A DNA stretch of 64,000 bases from an uncultured Prevotella sp. (GTDB lineage: Bacteria > Bacteroidota > Bacteroidia > Bacteroidales > Bacteroidaceae): positions 1 through 64,000 of the forward strand of contig ONTZ01000003.1 in NCBI GenBank assembly GCA_900320905.1. Reading direction: 5' to 3'. A model generated the notes under the pieces. It was not told the DNA's origin. It did no database searches and saw only the letters and a list, made by a program, of their open reading frames with translations. The first letter of the stretch is position 1. Every line of letters begins with the position of its first letter. Both the position numbers and the translations under genes were made by a program. Positions 1 through 7,699 of this stretch are shown piece after piece.

Positions 1-91
1 CTTTTTTCATCTGTCATTCCACGATTTTGTCGCATACTGATACACTTTTTGAACTTCAAAAGTGTCAACTTATTCAGTACACGTCAGCATG

Positions 92-321
92 TTTTCCTGT
101 GGTCGGAATATCTTCACCCCAAACTGGGTCAGCCTTTTCTGAGGTCAGAATATCTTGCCTCAGATCTGAGGCATGTTTTCCCGAGGTAAGAATATCTTGC
201 CCCCAAACTGAGGCATATTTCTCCAAAGTCGGGATTTCTTCACCCAAATCAGAGGCAGATATTTCCGACCTCGGAATATCTTGTCCCAGTTTTGAGGCAG
301 ATTTTTCAACTTCCGGAGCGA
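92..321. repeat. 42-bp degenerate tandem repeat, about 5.5 units
   Basis: The motif GGTCgGAATATCTT and its variants recur exactly every 42 bp (aligned near 101, 143, 185, 227 and 269, with a decayed copy near 311). Because 42 is a multiple of 3, both strands stay open: 27-326 on plus and 331-74 on minus each encode a 14-residue periodic peptide. The minus reading has units like LGQDIPRSE and WGQDILTSG. Units differ at many positions, so the array is old or diverging under some constraint. I cannot tell whether either strand is translated. Confidence 0.8.
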
Positions 322-829
322 GATGATTCATATTCCACTCCTATCATCCTATCTTCAAAATGACTTCTTTGTTTTCTCAGGCTCTTCAGCACCATTCCCA
401 AATGGCTTGCCCCATATTTCTGCAACATTATCTTAAAAAGGAGCTTCCGTGCCAAAAATACAGGCTTTGCATCCAGACATAGTGGCTCTACACAAACAAA
501 TAGAGCCTCTATACAAAAGCCCTTCACAAACCTTGTGAAAAACATTATTTTTGAAATTTCTTCCTAAAATATTTGTTTCGTTCAATTATTCTTCTTATCT
601 TTGTGCTGAAATCAATAAAAAGAGACAAATATGATATAAAAATGTAACAATGACATTAGGATAAAGGAAGTGTTTGCTTCTACTTGGAGTACCTCTGAAA
701 TCGCCAACTTCAAAAAGTACTCAACAACAGTGGAAAGCGAATGCTTGCACCTTCGGGTGTGGGCTTCGCTGTTGTTTGAGTACAGGTGTTTGGCGATACC
801 TTGAGGTAGCAACAGAGTCGATTCACACC

Positions 830-859
830 TTTCTTTTTGCCAAGTGTCGCAAAAAGAAA
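830..859. repeat. Inverted repeat (hairpin)
   Basis: TTTCTTTTTGC at 830-840 and GCAAAAAGAAA at 849-859 are perfect reverse complements (11 bp) around an 8-nt loop. No neighbouring gene ends here, so it is not an obvious terminator. It may be the end of a decayed mobile or repetitive element. Confidence 0.6.
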
Positions 860-890
860 ATGCCTATGAAACAGGAAAAATGAACTTTCA

Positions 891-944
891 CAAGCCTTGC
901 GGACGAATTTTATTTGGCCGCATACTATAAATGTACTAACTTTG
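891..944 (+). promoter_or_regulatory. Promoter module copy 1 (CAAGCCTTG + TTTG/TAACTTTG)
   Basis: CAAGCCTTGCGG starts at 891. A -33 TTTG lies at 913-916 and a -7 TAACTTTG at 937-944, with a 20-nt spacer, which matches the Bacteroidota primary-sigma promoter. Start-to-start distances from CAAG are 22 (to -33) and 46 (to -7). These equal the distances in the copies at 6965 and 8524. It should drive the gene at 970 and the run of genes to 6951. Confidence 0.75.
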
Positions 945-969
945 TCAAATCTTAAAAAACGAATCAAAT

Positions 970-1368
970 ATGGAGATAAGTGCAAAAAAGAAACTGCAAT
1001 TCCTTGACCTCTATTGTATGGTCATGGCGGATGGAATAGTTCATCCTAAGGAAATGGAAACCCTCTATCGCATAGGCATAGAACATTATGGACTATCTGA
1101 AGAAGAAATAAATGAGGGGGTTAAATCTGCTGGAGTTTCATCTGTTATTCCAGAATTGCCAGAAGAAAGAATAAGCGTATTATATGAAATGGCAGTAATT
1201 GCTTGGGCTGATGGTGAATTGGAAGATTCAGAACGTAACATGCTCCGTCGTTATGCTTCTATGTATGGAGTCAATGAGGAAAGTATTGATGAACTGGTTG
1301 ACTTTTTACTTGATCAAGCAAAGAAGAATGTAGATGAAAAAGATGTAATAAAACAACTTAACGGCTAA
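970..1368 (+). CDS. TerB-like protein
   Basis: A soluble 132-residue all-helical protein with two copies of the ADGxxxxxE signature typical of TerB/tellurite-resistance-B domains: ADGIVHPKE near residues 21-29 and ADGELEDSE near 76-84. TerB domains are known to bind metal and to act as adaptors in membrane-linked stress systems; no enzymatic activity is expected. The start is the ATG about 25 nt after the -7 box. It ends 4 nt before the next gene and is the first gene of an apparent operon to 6951. The family call is good; the role here is inferred only from the domain and from the vWA-like and nuclease neighbours. Confidence 0.75.
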   Translation: MEISAKKKLQFLDLYCMVMADGIVHPKEMETLYRIGIEHYGLSEEEINEGVKSAGVSSVIPELPEERISVLYEMAVIAWADGELEDSERNMLRRYASMYGVNEESIDELVDFLLDQAKKNVDEKDVIKQLNG

Positions 1369-1372
1369 GATT

Positions 1373-2593
1373 ATGACTATTAGAAGTTTATTTAAGAATG
1401 ATGCAGCCAAAGCACCTGAACAGACTCAAATTCCACAAGTTCAGAATCCCAATAATAGACAAGAAGGTGAGACCTATCACCACTGGGGATTAAGAGTCTG
1501 TGCTATTGCTGATGGTGGATGCTTTACATTAAAGCCTTACCTTCATAATGTATATAATTACATTCATCGGGAGCAAGTTGAGAACGAAACATTACAAGAA
1601 GAGGAACGTCGGAAAATTCAAAGTCAAATTGAGCAAAAGCGAAATGACATAGAGGCTTTGAATAGTCAATTGAATGCTTGTAAGCAAAGACAAGAGGAGA
1701 AGAAGGAAAAGATATCAGAACTCCATACAGAGAAAAAGGAACTTAAGAATAAGGCTTATGAGGTGAATAAGGCAGCAAAACTCAAACTGATTATAGGTTT
1801 GGTGATATTGGTACCGCTTACATTTTATTTGTTCCTATTCTATAGTTCAACATTTTATTCTGCCTTTTTTAAAGACTTTGGAGAAAGTGCCAATGTTTTG
1901 AATTCAATGTTTGATGCTGAGGCACTTAGCAAGGCATTAGCAACAAGCGTGACGGAATTGTGCTTTGTGTTGTGTGCACCTATTATATTTATGGGTTTGG
2001 GATTTAGCCTCCATTTCTTTACTATCCAGAAATCGTGGACGAAGTATTTCAAGATGGCTGCCATACTCTGTATAACATTCATTTTTGATGCTATTCTCGC
2101 TTATATGATTGGTAAACATCTACATGAGATGGAAGTAATCATTGGAACGGCAGCCCTTGAAAGCCAATATGGTTTTGCTGAGGCAGTGACTGATATCAAC
2201 ACTTGGGCTGTCATATTCTGTGGTTTTATTGTCTATATCATCTGGGGTATTGTATTTGATATGACGATGAGTGCATACGACCAACTTGATTTAAACAAGA
2301 TAAATATCAATGCCATTGATGATCAGATTAAGACTATTGAAACAGAGATCGCAGACGAGAAACAAAAGGAGCAGGATTTGAACAATCAAATCAATGGACA
2401 TAACAATGCCATCTCCCAACTTACCTCTCAAATTGGTGATACATATATCATAGACAAAGCTGCTATCAGAACAGAAATGACAAATTTCTTCACAGGATGG
2501 GCAGCGCAAATGAATGTACTTGGCAAAAGTTTGCAAGAGCAGGCAGAAGCGAATGTCACATTCGAGAATACAATAAACGCATTGTTAAACTAA
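1373..2593 (+). CDS. Coiled-coil membrane protein of unknown function
   Basis: 406 residues, not recognised. Layout: a soluble N-terminus (1-60), a charged coiled coil rich in E/K/Q (about 60-135), four hydrophobic segments (about 137-165, 185-215, 222-245 and 270-295), then a second coiled coil (about 305-360) and a short tail. This suggests an inner-membrane scaffold with two cytoplasmic coiled-coil arms. It follows the TerB-like gene by 4 nt and precedes the vWA-like lipoprotein by 15 nt, so the three are probably cotranscribed. TerB proteins often sit beside such membrane partners, which makes an interaction plausible but unproven. Confidence 0.6.
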   Translation: MTIRSLFKNDAAKAPEQTQIPQVQNPNNRQEGETYHHWGLRVCAIADGGCFTLKPYLHNVYNYIHREQVENETLQEEERRKIQSQIEQKRNDIEALNSQLNACKQRQEEKKEKISELHTEKKELKNKAYEVNKAAKLKLIIGLVILVPLTFYLFLFYSSTFYSAFFKDFGESANVLNSMFDAEALSKALATSVTELCFVLCAPIIFMGLGFSLHFFTIQKSWTKYFKMAAILCITFIFDAILAYMIGKHLHEMEVIIGTAALESQYGFAEAVTDINTWAVIFCGFIVYIIWGIVFDMTMSAYDQLDLNKININAIDDQIKTIETEIADEKQKEQDLNNQINGHNNAISQLTSQIGDTYIIDKAAIRTEMTNFFTGWAAQMNVLGKSLQEQAEANVTFENTINALLN

Positions 2594-2608
2594 AAACAAG
2601 ATAATCAT

Positions 2609-3454
2609 ATGAAAACAAGAATTTTGATAACAATAGTTTGTTCTACAATCTTAATAGGGAGTTGTGGCAGTTCTGGAACTAAAAGTAACGAAACAGAAAC
2701 AAAAAAAGAACAAAATGTGGATAAGTCCTTAAACATCTCAATATATTTGGATTTGTCTGACAGACTAAAAAGAGACATTACTCCCTCTCAAAAGGATCGT
2801 GACTTGGCTATCGTTAGTTTTATAACAGACTACTTTAAAGCGCAGACATTAGGCCCAAAGATTTTACAAAGCAAGAACAATATAAAAGTGTTTTTCTATC
2901 CTGCTCCACAAAGTTCTGACATAGCCACACTTGCAAGTGACCTGAGTGTTGATATGCAGAAATTCACGGGCAAGGATAAAAGAATTGCATTGGAAGAAAT
3001 GAAGGAGAAATTCACAAAGAATCTGACAGCCATCTATGACAAAACTATAGAACAAGATGATTGGCCTGGTTGTGACATTTGGGATTTCTTTAGTAATAAG
3101 AACGTGGATACTCAGTGCATCCGTAAGGACTTCCGTAATATTCTCGTCATTTTGACAGATGGCTATCTGTTTGATGAAAAGCATAAAGTGCAAGCAGGTA
3201 ATGCCTTTTCTTTTGTGACACCATCAACTTTGAAGAATCCCAATTCCTCACTTATTGTAAAACGTAAGGGGCTCGAAGACCTGGAAGTGAGAATACTTGA
3301 AGTTAATCCAACGGACATCAATCATCGTGATCAGTTGGTATCTGTATTAGAGAACTGGCTAAAGGGTATGGGTGTTAAAGAAGAAAATATAACAGTATCG
3401 GAAACAGGTTTGCCAACAAATACGGAAACTATCATTGAGAGTTTCTTAAATTAA
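2609..3454 (+). CDS. Lipoprotein with vWA-like domain
   Basis: 281 residues with a lipoprotein signal; the lipobox ends at Cys19 (LIGSCG). After a short linker the sequence has a Rossmann-like layout resembling a von Willebrand A domain: a first strand with SIYLDLSDR (residues 44-52) in place of the usual DxSxS, and a later strand ending NILVILTDG (near 177-185), the typical fourth-strand vWA motif. Metal binding through D48, S50 and D183-184 is possible, but the first motif is imperfect. As a lipoprotein it lies outside the cytoplasmic membrane. It sits in the operon led by the TerB-like gene. The vWA call is from fold-like motifs only. Confidence 0.55.
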   Translation: MKTRILITIVCSTILIGSCGSSGTKSNETETKKEQNVDKSLNISIYLDLSDRLKRDITPSQKDRDLAIVSFITDYFKAQTLGPKILQSKNNIKVFFYPAPQSSDIATLASDLSVDMQKFTGKDKRIALEEMKEKFTKNLTAIYDKTIEQDDWPGCDIWDFFSNKNVDTQCIRKDFRNILVILTDGYLFDEKHKVQAGNAFSFVTPSTLKNPNSSLIVKRKGLEDLEVRILEVNPTDINHRDQLVSVLENWLKGMGVKEENITVSETGLPTNTETIIESFLN

Positions 3455-3466
3455 TGGGTGTTTCTT

Positions 3467-3497
3467 GTGCAGTACCACATTTAAAGGGGTACTGCAC
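3467..3497 (+). other. Intercistronic hairpin
   Basis: GTGCAGTACC (3467-3476) and GGTACTGCAC (3488-3497) form a perfect 10-bp stem with an 11-nt loop between two genes of the same strand. No T-run follows, so it is more likely an RNA processing, stabilising or attenuating structure than a full terminator. The next start codon is 16 nt downstream. Confidence 0.6.
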
Positions 3498-3512
3498 AAA
3501 AATCTGATATCA

Positions 3513-4154
3513 ATGGCAAAAACAAATTCAAACAACAATGGATGCTTAGTCCTAATCGGACTTATTGGAATTATTGTACTTATCGCCAATACATGTGATG
3601 ACAATAAGGAAGTAAAAATTGAATCACAGGAAAAACCCAAAAGTGAGCAAACAAGCAAATCTACTTATCATCAACAGAATTATGAAGATTATTCTGTAAA
3701 AGAAGAATTGTCAGATGAAGAGAAGCAGTATCTGGATAATTCCTTAAATACAGGAGCCACCCCATATTCTCAGTATTATGGTAAGAATTACAAATGCCCG
3801 TACGAACAGTGTTCTGGTATTAGGGTTACAGCTCCACAAGAATCTGATATCGTTGTGATTATTAAATGCAACAATCAGAATGGCAAAGTTGTTGCTCATG
3901 GATATATTCGCTCTGGCGCAACATATCAGTTTGATATTCCAGATGGGAGCTATCAGACTTTTTTCTATTATGGCGAAGGTTGGAATCCCAACAAGACCAT
4001 GAAAGGAGGAGTGAAAGGTGGCTTTGTGAAGGATGAAATATTCTCGAAAGATAATCCTCAAGAAATTTGTAATGCGGTACTAACGTATGTGCTTCAATTG
4101 CAAAGAGACGGTAATTTTCAAACAAAAGGAAGTAGTCCTGATGAGGCATTCTAA
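3513..4154 (+). CDS. Membrane-anchored extracytoplasmic protein, unknown
   Basis: 213 residues from the ATG at 3513. An in-frame upstream start at 3465 would put the hairpin inside the coding region and adds no family-like sequence, so I prefer 3513. A hydrophobic segment at residues 10-26 (CLVLIGLIGIIVLIANTC) anchors the protein. A charged linker follows, then a C-terminal beta-rich domain (about 85-190) with aromatic and glycine motifs (FFYYGEGWNP, KGGFVKDE). I do not recognise the family. It follows the vWA-like lipoprotein and precedes another small membrane protein by 17 nt, so it probably belongs to the same envelope-facing operon. Confidence 0.55.
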   Translation: MAKTNSNNNGCLVLIGLIGIIVLIANTCDDNKEVKIESQEKPKSEQTSKSTYHQQNYEDYSVKEELSDEEKQYLDNSLNTGATPYSQYYGKNYKCPYEQCSGIRVTAPQESDIVVIIKCNNQNGKVVAHGYIRSGATYQFDIPDGSYQTFFYYGEGWNPNKTMKGGVKGGFVKDEIFSKDNPQEICNAVLTYVLQLQRDGNFQTKGSSPDEAF

Positions 4155-4171
4155 TTTTGAAAGGAATCTAT

Positions 4172-4765
4172 ATGGTACGAAAACAATCATTTTTATCTAA
4201 CTTGTTTGGTCACAACACCTATGCTGAATTTAAAGGTATTGCTTTGTTGGTATCTTTGATTGGGACGGGTATCTTAATTGTTTTGTATATTCTCTCCTCT
4301 TATTATCATGCTGGTATTATAAACTATTTGATAAAACTAACCAATGGAACATCATTACTCTTCATTGGCTATATCCTGGCTGTGATAATATTACTCGATA
4401 TAGAAGTAGATGTTGAAGAGCCTGAAAAGAACTATTGGGGAGAAGAAAAGAAAGAACCAAAGCCATTCAAATATAAACTCACAATAGTTTGGGGAGTTAT
4501 TCTTCTCGCGTTGGGTATTGTTGCCATATATTATAGTAATAGGTACAGAAACCATTATGCTTTTGAGTGTGATACGTTTTTGGTAGATGAGAAGGCCGGC
4601 ATCTATCATCTTGATTATATAGAATGCAGTGTAGCAGAAGAAGCGGAAAGTTTGGAGGAAATGAAAGGCTATCAGATAGACAAAACGTTTAGGTTCTGCG
4701 AGGAATGTCAAGAATGGCTGGATGATATGGAGTCAGAAGCAGGCCTTGAGCATGCGAGACCATAA
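4172..4765 (+). CDS. Small membrane protein, unknown
   Basis: 197 residues from the ATG at 4172, which has AAAGGAA upstream; a TTG at 4157 in the same frame is a weaker choice. Three hydrophobic segments lie near residues 20-44, 53-73 and 103-122. The C-terminal 75 residues are acidic and hold paired cysteines (C near 135 and 153, then CEEC near 174-177), which could bind metal or form disulfides. No family is recognised. It lies 17 nt after the previous gene and 12 nt before the nuclease gene, within the same operon. Confidence 0.5.
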   Translation: MVRKQSFLSNLFGHNTYAEFKGIALLVSLIGTGILIVLYILSSYYHAGIINYLIKLTNGTSLLFIGYILAVIILLDIEVDVEEPEKNYWGEEKKEPKPFKYKLTIVWGVILLALGIVAIYYSNRYRNHYAFECDTFLVDEKAGIYHLDYIECSVAEEAESLEEMKGYQIDKTFRFCEECQEWLDDMESEAGLEHARP

Positions 4766-4777
4766 TAGAGTTTGGTT

Positions 4778-5539
4778 ATGAAAATAGCAGTATATTCCTA
4801 TTTAACGTATCTATTTGCTGCTTTCATTTTGAGTACGCAAATGTCTTGCGCTCAGAGTGACAGTATTGAGAAACCTGCACTACTGAAAGAAAAGAGTGAA
4901 ATAATACTGAATAGGAAAGGATATACCGTATCGTATAACAAAGAAAACAAAATCCCCAATTGGGTAGCATGGCATTTGACATCGGATCATGCTGATGGAG
5001 TGTATAGAAGAACTGGTGGCTATCAAGAAGATACAGAAGTACCTAAACCAAGAGCAACCAAAGAAGATTATGACACTACCAGATGGTCTCATGGTCACAT
5101 GTGTCCTGCTGCTGATAATAAGTGGGACAAGAAGGCTATGATAGAATCAAACTTACTCACTAACATTTGCCCTCAAGACAGGAGTTTGAATAGTGGACTT
5201 TGGAATGGAATAGAAAGGAACTGTCGTAAATGGGCAAAAGAATACGGCGATCTTTATATTGTATGTGGTCCTGTTTTGTTAAACAGAGAACATGAGACAA
5301 TTGGTGAAAATAAGATTGTTGTTCCAGAAGCGTTCTTCAAAGTAATCTTATGCCTGAAACCTAAGCCAAAGGCTGTTGGATTTGTAATTAGGAATAATGA
5401 GGGCAAGAAGAAACGGGATCAGTATATCAATACAGTAGATGAGGTGGAAAGAATCACAGGCATAGACTTCTTTCCGGCTCTTCCTGATGATATTGAAAAC
5501 GAAGTTGAAGCATATTCTAATTTAGAAGACTGGAAATGA
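4778..5539 (+). CDS. DNA/RNA non-specific endonuclease (NUC1 family), exported
   Basis: 253 residues from the ATG at 4778. The N-terminus is a signal sequence with a possible lipobox (TQMSC), so it is exported and perhaps lipid-anchored. The beta-beta-alpha-metal nuclease core is clear: SHGHMCPAAD holds the general-base histidine (His107 in this numbering) where the family usually has DRGH, and NICPQ with LNSGLWNGIE matches the metal-binding Asn region. Such enzymes cleave DNA and RNA using Mg2+. The replacement of D-R by S-H before G-H is a variant. The stop overlaps the next start (ATGATGA at 5536), which indicates translational coupling. Confidence 0.8.
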   Translation: MKIAVYSYLTYLFAAFILSTQMSCAQSDSIEKPALLKEKSEIILNRKGYTVSYNKENKIPNWVAWHLTSDHADGVYRRTGGYQEDTEVPKPRATKEDYDTTRWSHGHMCPAADNKWDKKAMIESNLLTNICPQDRSLNSGLWNGIERNCRKWAKEYGDLYIVCGPVLLNREHETIGENKIVVPEAFFKVILCLKPKPKAVGFVIRNNEGKKKRDQYINTVDEVERITGIDFFPALPDDIENEVEAYSNLEDWK

Positions 5540-6951
5540 TGAAATACGTTCCGCTATATCTTGCAGCAGTGTTGCTGCTTTGTCTGGCACCTATGCCATA
5601 CGGGTATTTTACCCTTGTCAGGATTCTGTCGACGGTGGTGTTTGGCATCTATGCTTACAGGTGTTTTCTTGCAAAAAAGGAAGGGCTGACTTGGGTGTTC
5701 GTCACATTGGCCTTGCTGTTTCAGCCGTTTGCAAAGGTGGGGCTGGGGAGGACGGTGTGGAATATCATTGATGTCATCGTCGCCATTGGGCTGATTGCTT
5801 TGTTCTTCTGGGAATGGAACAAAAGCAAGATTGTGGAAAAGAAGAATGCTCCGATTCCTCCCATTGACTCCATCAAGATAGAGAATACGGAAGACAATCG
5901 TATCGAGTTCAAACTGGAAGGGAAGTTGGCCCCAAAGGAACTGATCTATGTGGCTAGCGAGGAAGACAAGGCTCTGACGGATTTGTTTGAGAGTAATCCG
6001 GAGGTCTTTGAGGGATGGGGCCAGATGATAGGTTTTCACATAGTCTATCTTCCTCTGTTGATGAAGCGGTTGGCAGACAAGAATGTGCTCCGCTATCGTG
6101 CGCCTTATCTGTCGGATACGGAATTGGCCAGCACGACGATAGGCAATGATTTCCTGTTGCAATATCTGGAACATCCTAGTGATAGGGGACATATCAAACA
6201 TGGCTTTATCCGCACAGAGGATATTCATAGGGGTGGTGATGGGAAGGATAAGGCCATCAACCGTTTCTATCCGCTATCTTCAAATAGTACTGAGCCGATT
6301 GCAGACCAGTTGCATAGGATTGGCAAGCAGATTTCTGCGGAGAAGAGTCTGCAGGAGCGATTACTTGAAAGACATGCTGATAGTTGGGATGATTGGGGAG
6401 ATGGCGTAGATAATGGCGCTGATGACCACTTTAACTCCCAGATAGGAGAGGAGAATTCGGATGACCTGATAGAAGAGGTAAAGGAGCGGATAGCCAAGTT
6501 AAGGCAGAGAGGTATTTCGCAATACATCTTGGAGCAGTTGATACATCCTGATGACAGACTGAGCCGACTGGTGATCACAAAGGACTACAGGATATTGCTG
6601 CCTGACTACAACGATATGGAAATCAAGATGGAGCCATTGGTAAAGGCTGTGTATCTGCTTTTCCTGAATCATCCTGAAGGGATTTTGTTTAAGTGTTTGC
6701 CTGACTATCGCCAAGAGTTGGCTCAGATTTATGTCAAGTTGAAACCGTATGGGATGAGTGACAGGGTTTTGCAGAGCATTGAGGATGTGACTAATCCGTT
6801 ACTCAATTCCATCAATGAGAAGTGTGCTCGTATTCGTGGAGCATTCGTGGGCCAGTTTGATGACCACATGGCCAGACATTATTATGTAGATGGTTTGCGT
6901 GGCGAGGCAAAGAAGATCTCTCTTCCTCGCAATCTCGTGGTCTGGGAATAA
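5536..6951 (+). CDS. DUF6804-like membrane domain fused to a shared C-terminal domain
   Basis: 471 residues. Residues 1-95 form about four membrane segments resembling the small DUF6804 family. After a linker comes a region of unknown fold (about 130-260), then an acidic stretch, then from about 335 a domain shared with the protein at 11533-12156: both have LSRLVITKDYR, then KAVYLLFLxHPEGIxFK, LxDYRxEL, NPLxxxINEKC and a final LPRNLV. The domain is not recognised; it is repeated only in these two genes here. The gene is the last of the TerB-led operon and overlaps the nuclease stop by 4 nt. The next gene has its own promoter. Confidence 0.6.
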   Translation: MMKYVPLYLAAVLLLCLAPMPYGYFTLVRILSTVVFGIYAYRCFLAKKEGLTWVFVTLALLFQPFAKVGLGRTVWNIIDVIVAIGLIALFFWEWNKSKIVEKKNAPIPPIDSIKIENTEDNRIEFKLEGKLAPKELIYVASEEDKALTDLFESNPEVFEGWGQMIGFHIVYLPLLMKRLADKNVLRYRAPYLSDTELASTTIGNDFLLQYLEHPSDRGHIKHGFIRTEDIHRGGDGKDKAINRFYPLSSNSTEPIADQLHRIGKQISAEKSLQERLLERHADSWDDWGDGVDNGADDHFNSQIGEENSDDLIEEVKERIAKLRQRGISQYILEQLIHPDDRLSRLVITKDYRILLPDYNDMEIKMEPLVKAVYLLFLNHPEGILFKCLPDYRQELAQIYVKLKPYGMSDRVLQSIEDVTNPLLNSINEKCARIRGAFVGQFDDHMARHYYVDGLRGEAKKISLPRNLVVWE

Positions 6952-6964
6952 TCTTTCATTTTCA

Positions 6965-7018
6965 CAAGCCTTGTGGGGCAAAATCGCTTGGTTGCAAAGA
7001 GGGGAAAAACTATCTTTG
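6965..7018 (+). promoter_or_regulatory. Promoter module copy 2 with palindrome around the -7 box
   Basis: CAAGCCTTG starts at 6965, a CTTG -33 element is at 6987-6990 and -7 TATCTTTG is at 7011-7018. Start-to-start spacings are 22 and 46, as in copies 1 and 3. GGTTGCAAAGA (6990-7000) and TCTTTGCAACC (7013-7023) form a perfect 11-bp inverted repeat with a 12-nt spacer that encloses the -7 box, so a regulator bound there would block or modulate initiation. It serves the gene at 7040. Confidence 0.75.
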
Positions 7019-7039
7019 CAACCAAAAGGAGTTTGGATT

Positions 7040-7621
7040 ATGAGGAAGTTTATTTGGGGCTTGATACTTGTGGTTGGGGCTATCAGTGCGTATTTCGCAT
7101 GGGTAGTGAAAGGGGTAGAAGAGAGGAAGGTGGTTGTGCATGACACAATCTATAAGGACACATTCCTTGTGACATTAAGGGATACGGTGTTCTATGATGC
7201 GAAGTGGTTGCGGAGGCAGTTCGAGACGGCAGGCAAGGCTTATTGGAAAAACTACGGGGATGGTTATGAGGTGGCGTATCCGGAGTTTATGAATAAGGTG
7301 TTGCTGAATCAGGGGGAAAGGAATTTGCGGGCGGAGTATCACGGCATTAGTATGGTGGTGAGTGCCTATGATGATGAGTTTGAGATGTCTGTCCAAGAGA
7401 AATATGAGGGACTGAACATGTCGGCTGTGACAAAGTCTGTGGCAGACAGTTCGTTCCTTTTGGCAGGGAAATGCGACAAGGGCAGGCTGTTCTTTGAGAA
7501 GGACATCAAACTGAAAAACCGTACTTGGATGTATCTCCGTGTGGAGTTCCCACAAGAACTGACCTGGGTCGTAGATCCTCTACTGCATTATTTGAAGGAT
7601 TATCAACCGTTCCCCATATAG
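7040..7621 (+). CDS. Single-pass membrane-anchored protein, unknown
   Basis: 193 residues from the ATG at 7040, 22 nt after the -7 box; the open frame continues upstream, but those residues cross the promoter. Residues 5-23 form one membrane segment with little before it, so the rest (about 170 residues, with DTIYKDTFLVTLRDTVFYD near the membrane) is probably extracytoplasmic. No family is recognised. It is a single-gene unit between two promoters and ends with TAG just before the palindromic element at 7631. Confidence 0.5.
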   Translation: MRKFIWGLILVVGAISAYFAWVVKGVEERKVVVHDTIYKDTFLVTLRDTVFYDAKWLRRQFETAGKAYWKNYGDGYEVAYPEFMNKVLLNQGERNLRAEYHGISMVVSAYDDEFEMSVQEKYEGLNMSAVTKSVADSSFLLAGKCDKGRLFFEKDIKLKNRTWMYLRVEFPQELTWVVDPLLHYLKDYQPFPI

Positions 7622-7630
7622 CACAAAAAG

Positions 7631-7680
7631 AAAATAAATCGCGATTTATTTTGTTTTTTGCAGGTTTTGCACTATCTTTG
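7631..7680 (+). promoter_or_regulatory. Promoter overlapping a perfect palindrome
   Basis: AAAATAAATCG (7631-7641) and its exact reverse complement (7642-7652) form a 22-bp palindrome. -33 TTTG (7650-7653) overlaps its right arm, and -7 TATCTTTG is at 7673-7680 after 19 nt. It may be an operator for the gene at 7700 or the A-rich/T-rich terminator of the gene ending at 7621; a T-rich run follows, so both are possible. No CAAGCCTTG element is present here. Confidence 0.65.
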
Positions 7681-7699
7681 CACCCGATGAGTAAACTAT

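Larger units (their letters stand above)
1..969. other. Gene-poor region with repeats
   Basis: No open frame here looks like a conserved protein. It holds a 42-bp tandem repeat (92-321), a TATCTTTG promoter-like box near 595 with no convincing gene after it, a short frame at 674-883 that may be debris of a repeated element, a hairpin at 830-859, and the promoter of the next gene at its right end. It may mark the left edge of the accessory region that follows. Confidence 0.6.

Noticed and set aside
92-321. The 42-bp repeat as a CRISPR array
   Set aside because: Units are contiguous and diverged, with no unique spacers between identical repeats, and no cas gene is in the window.
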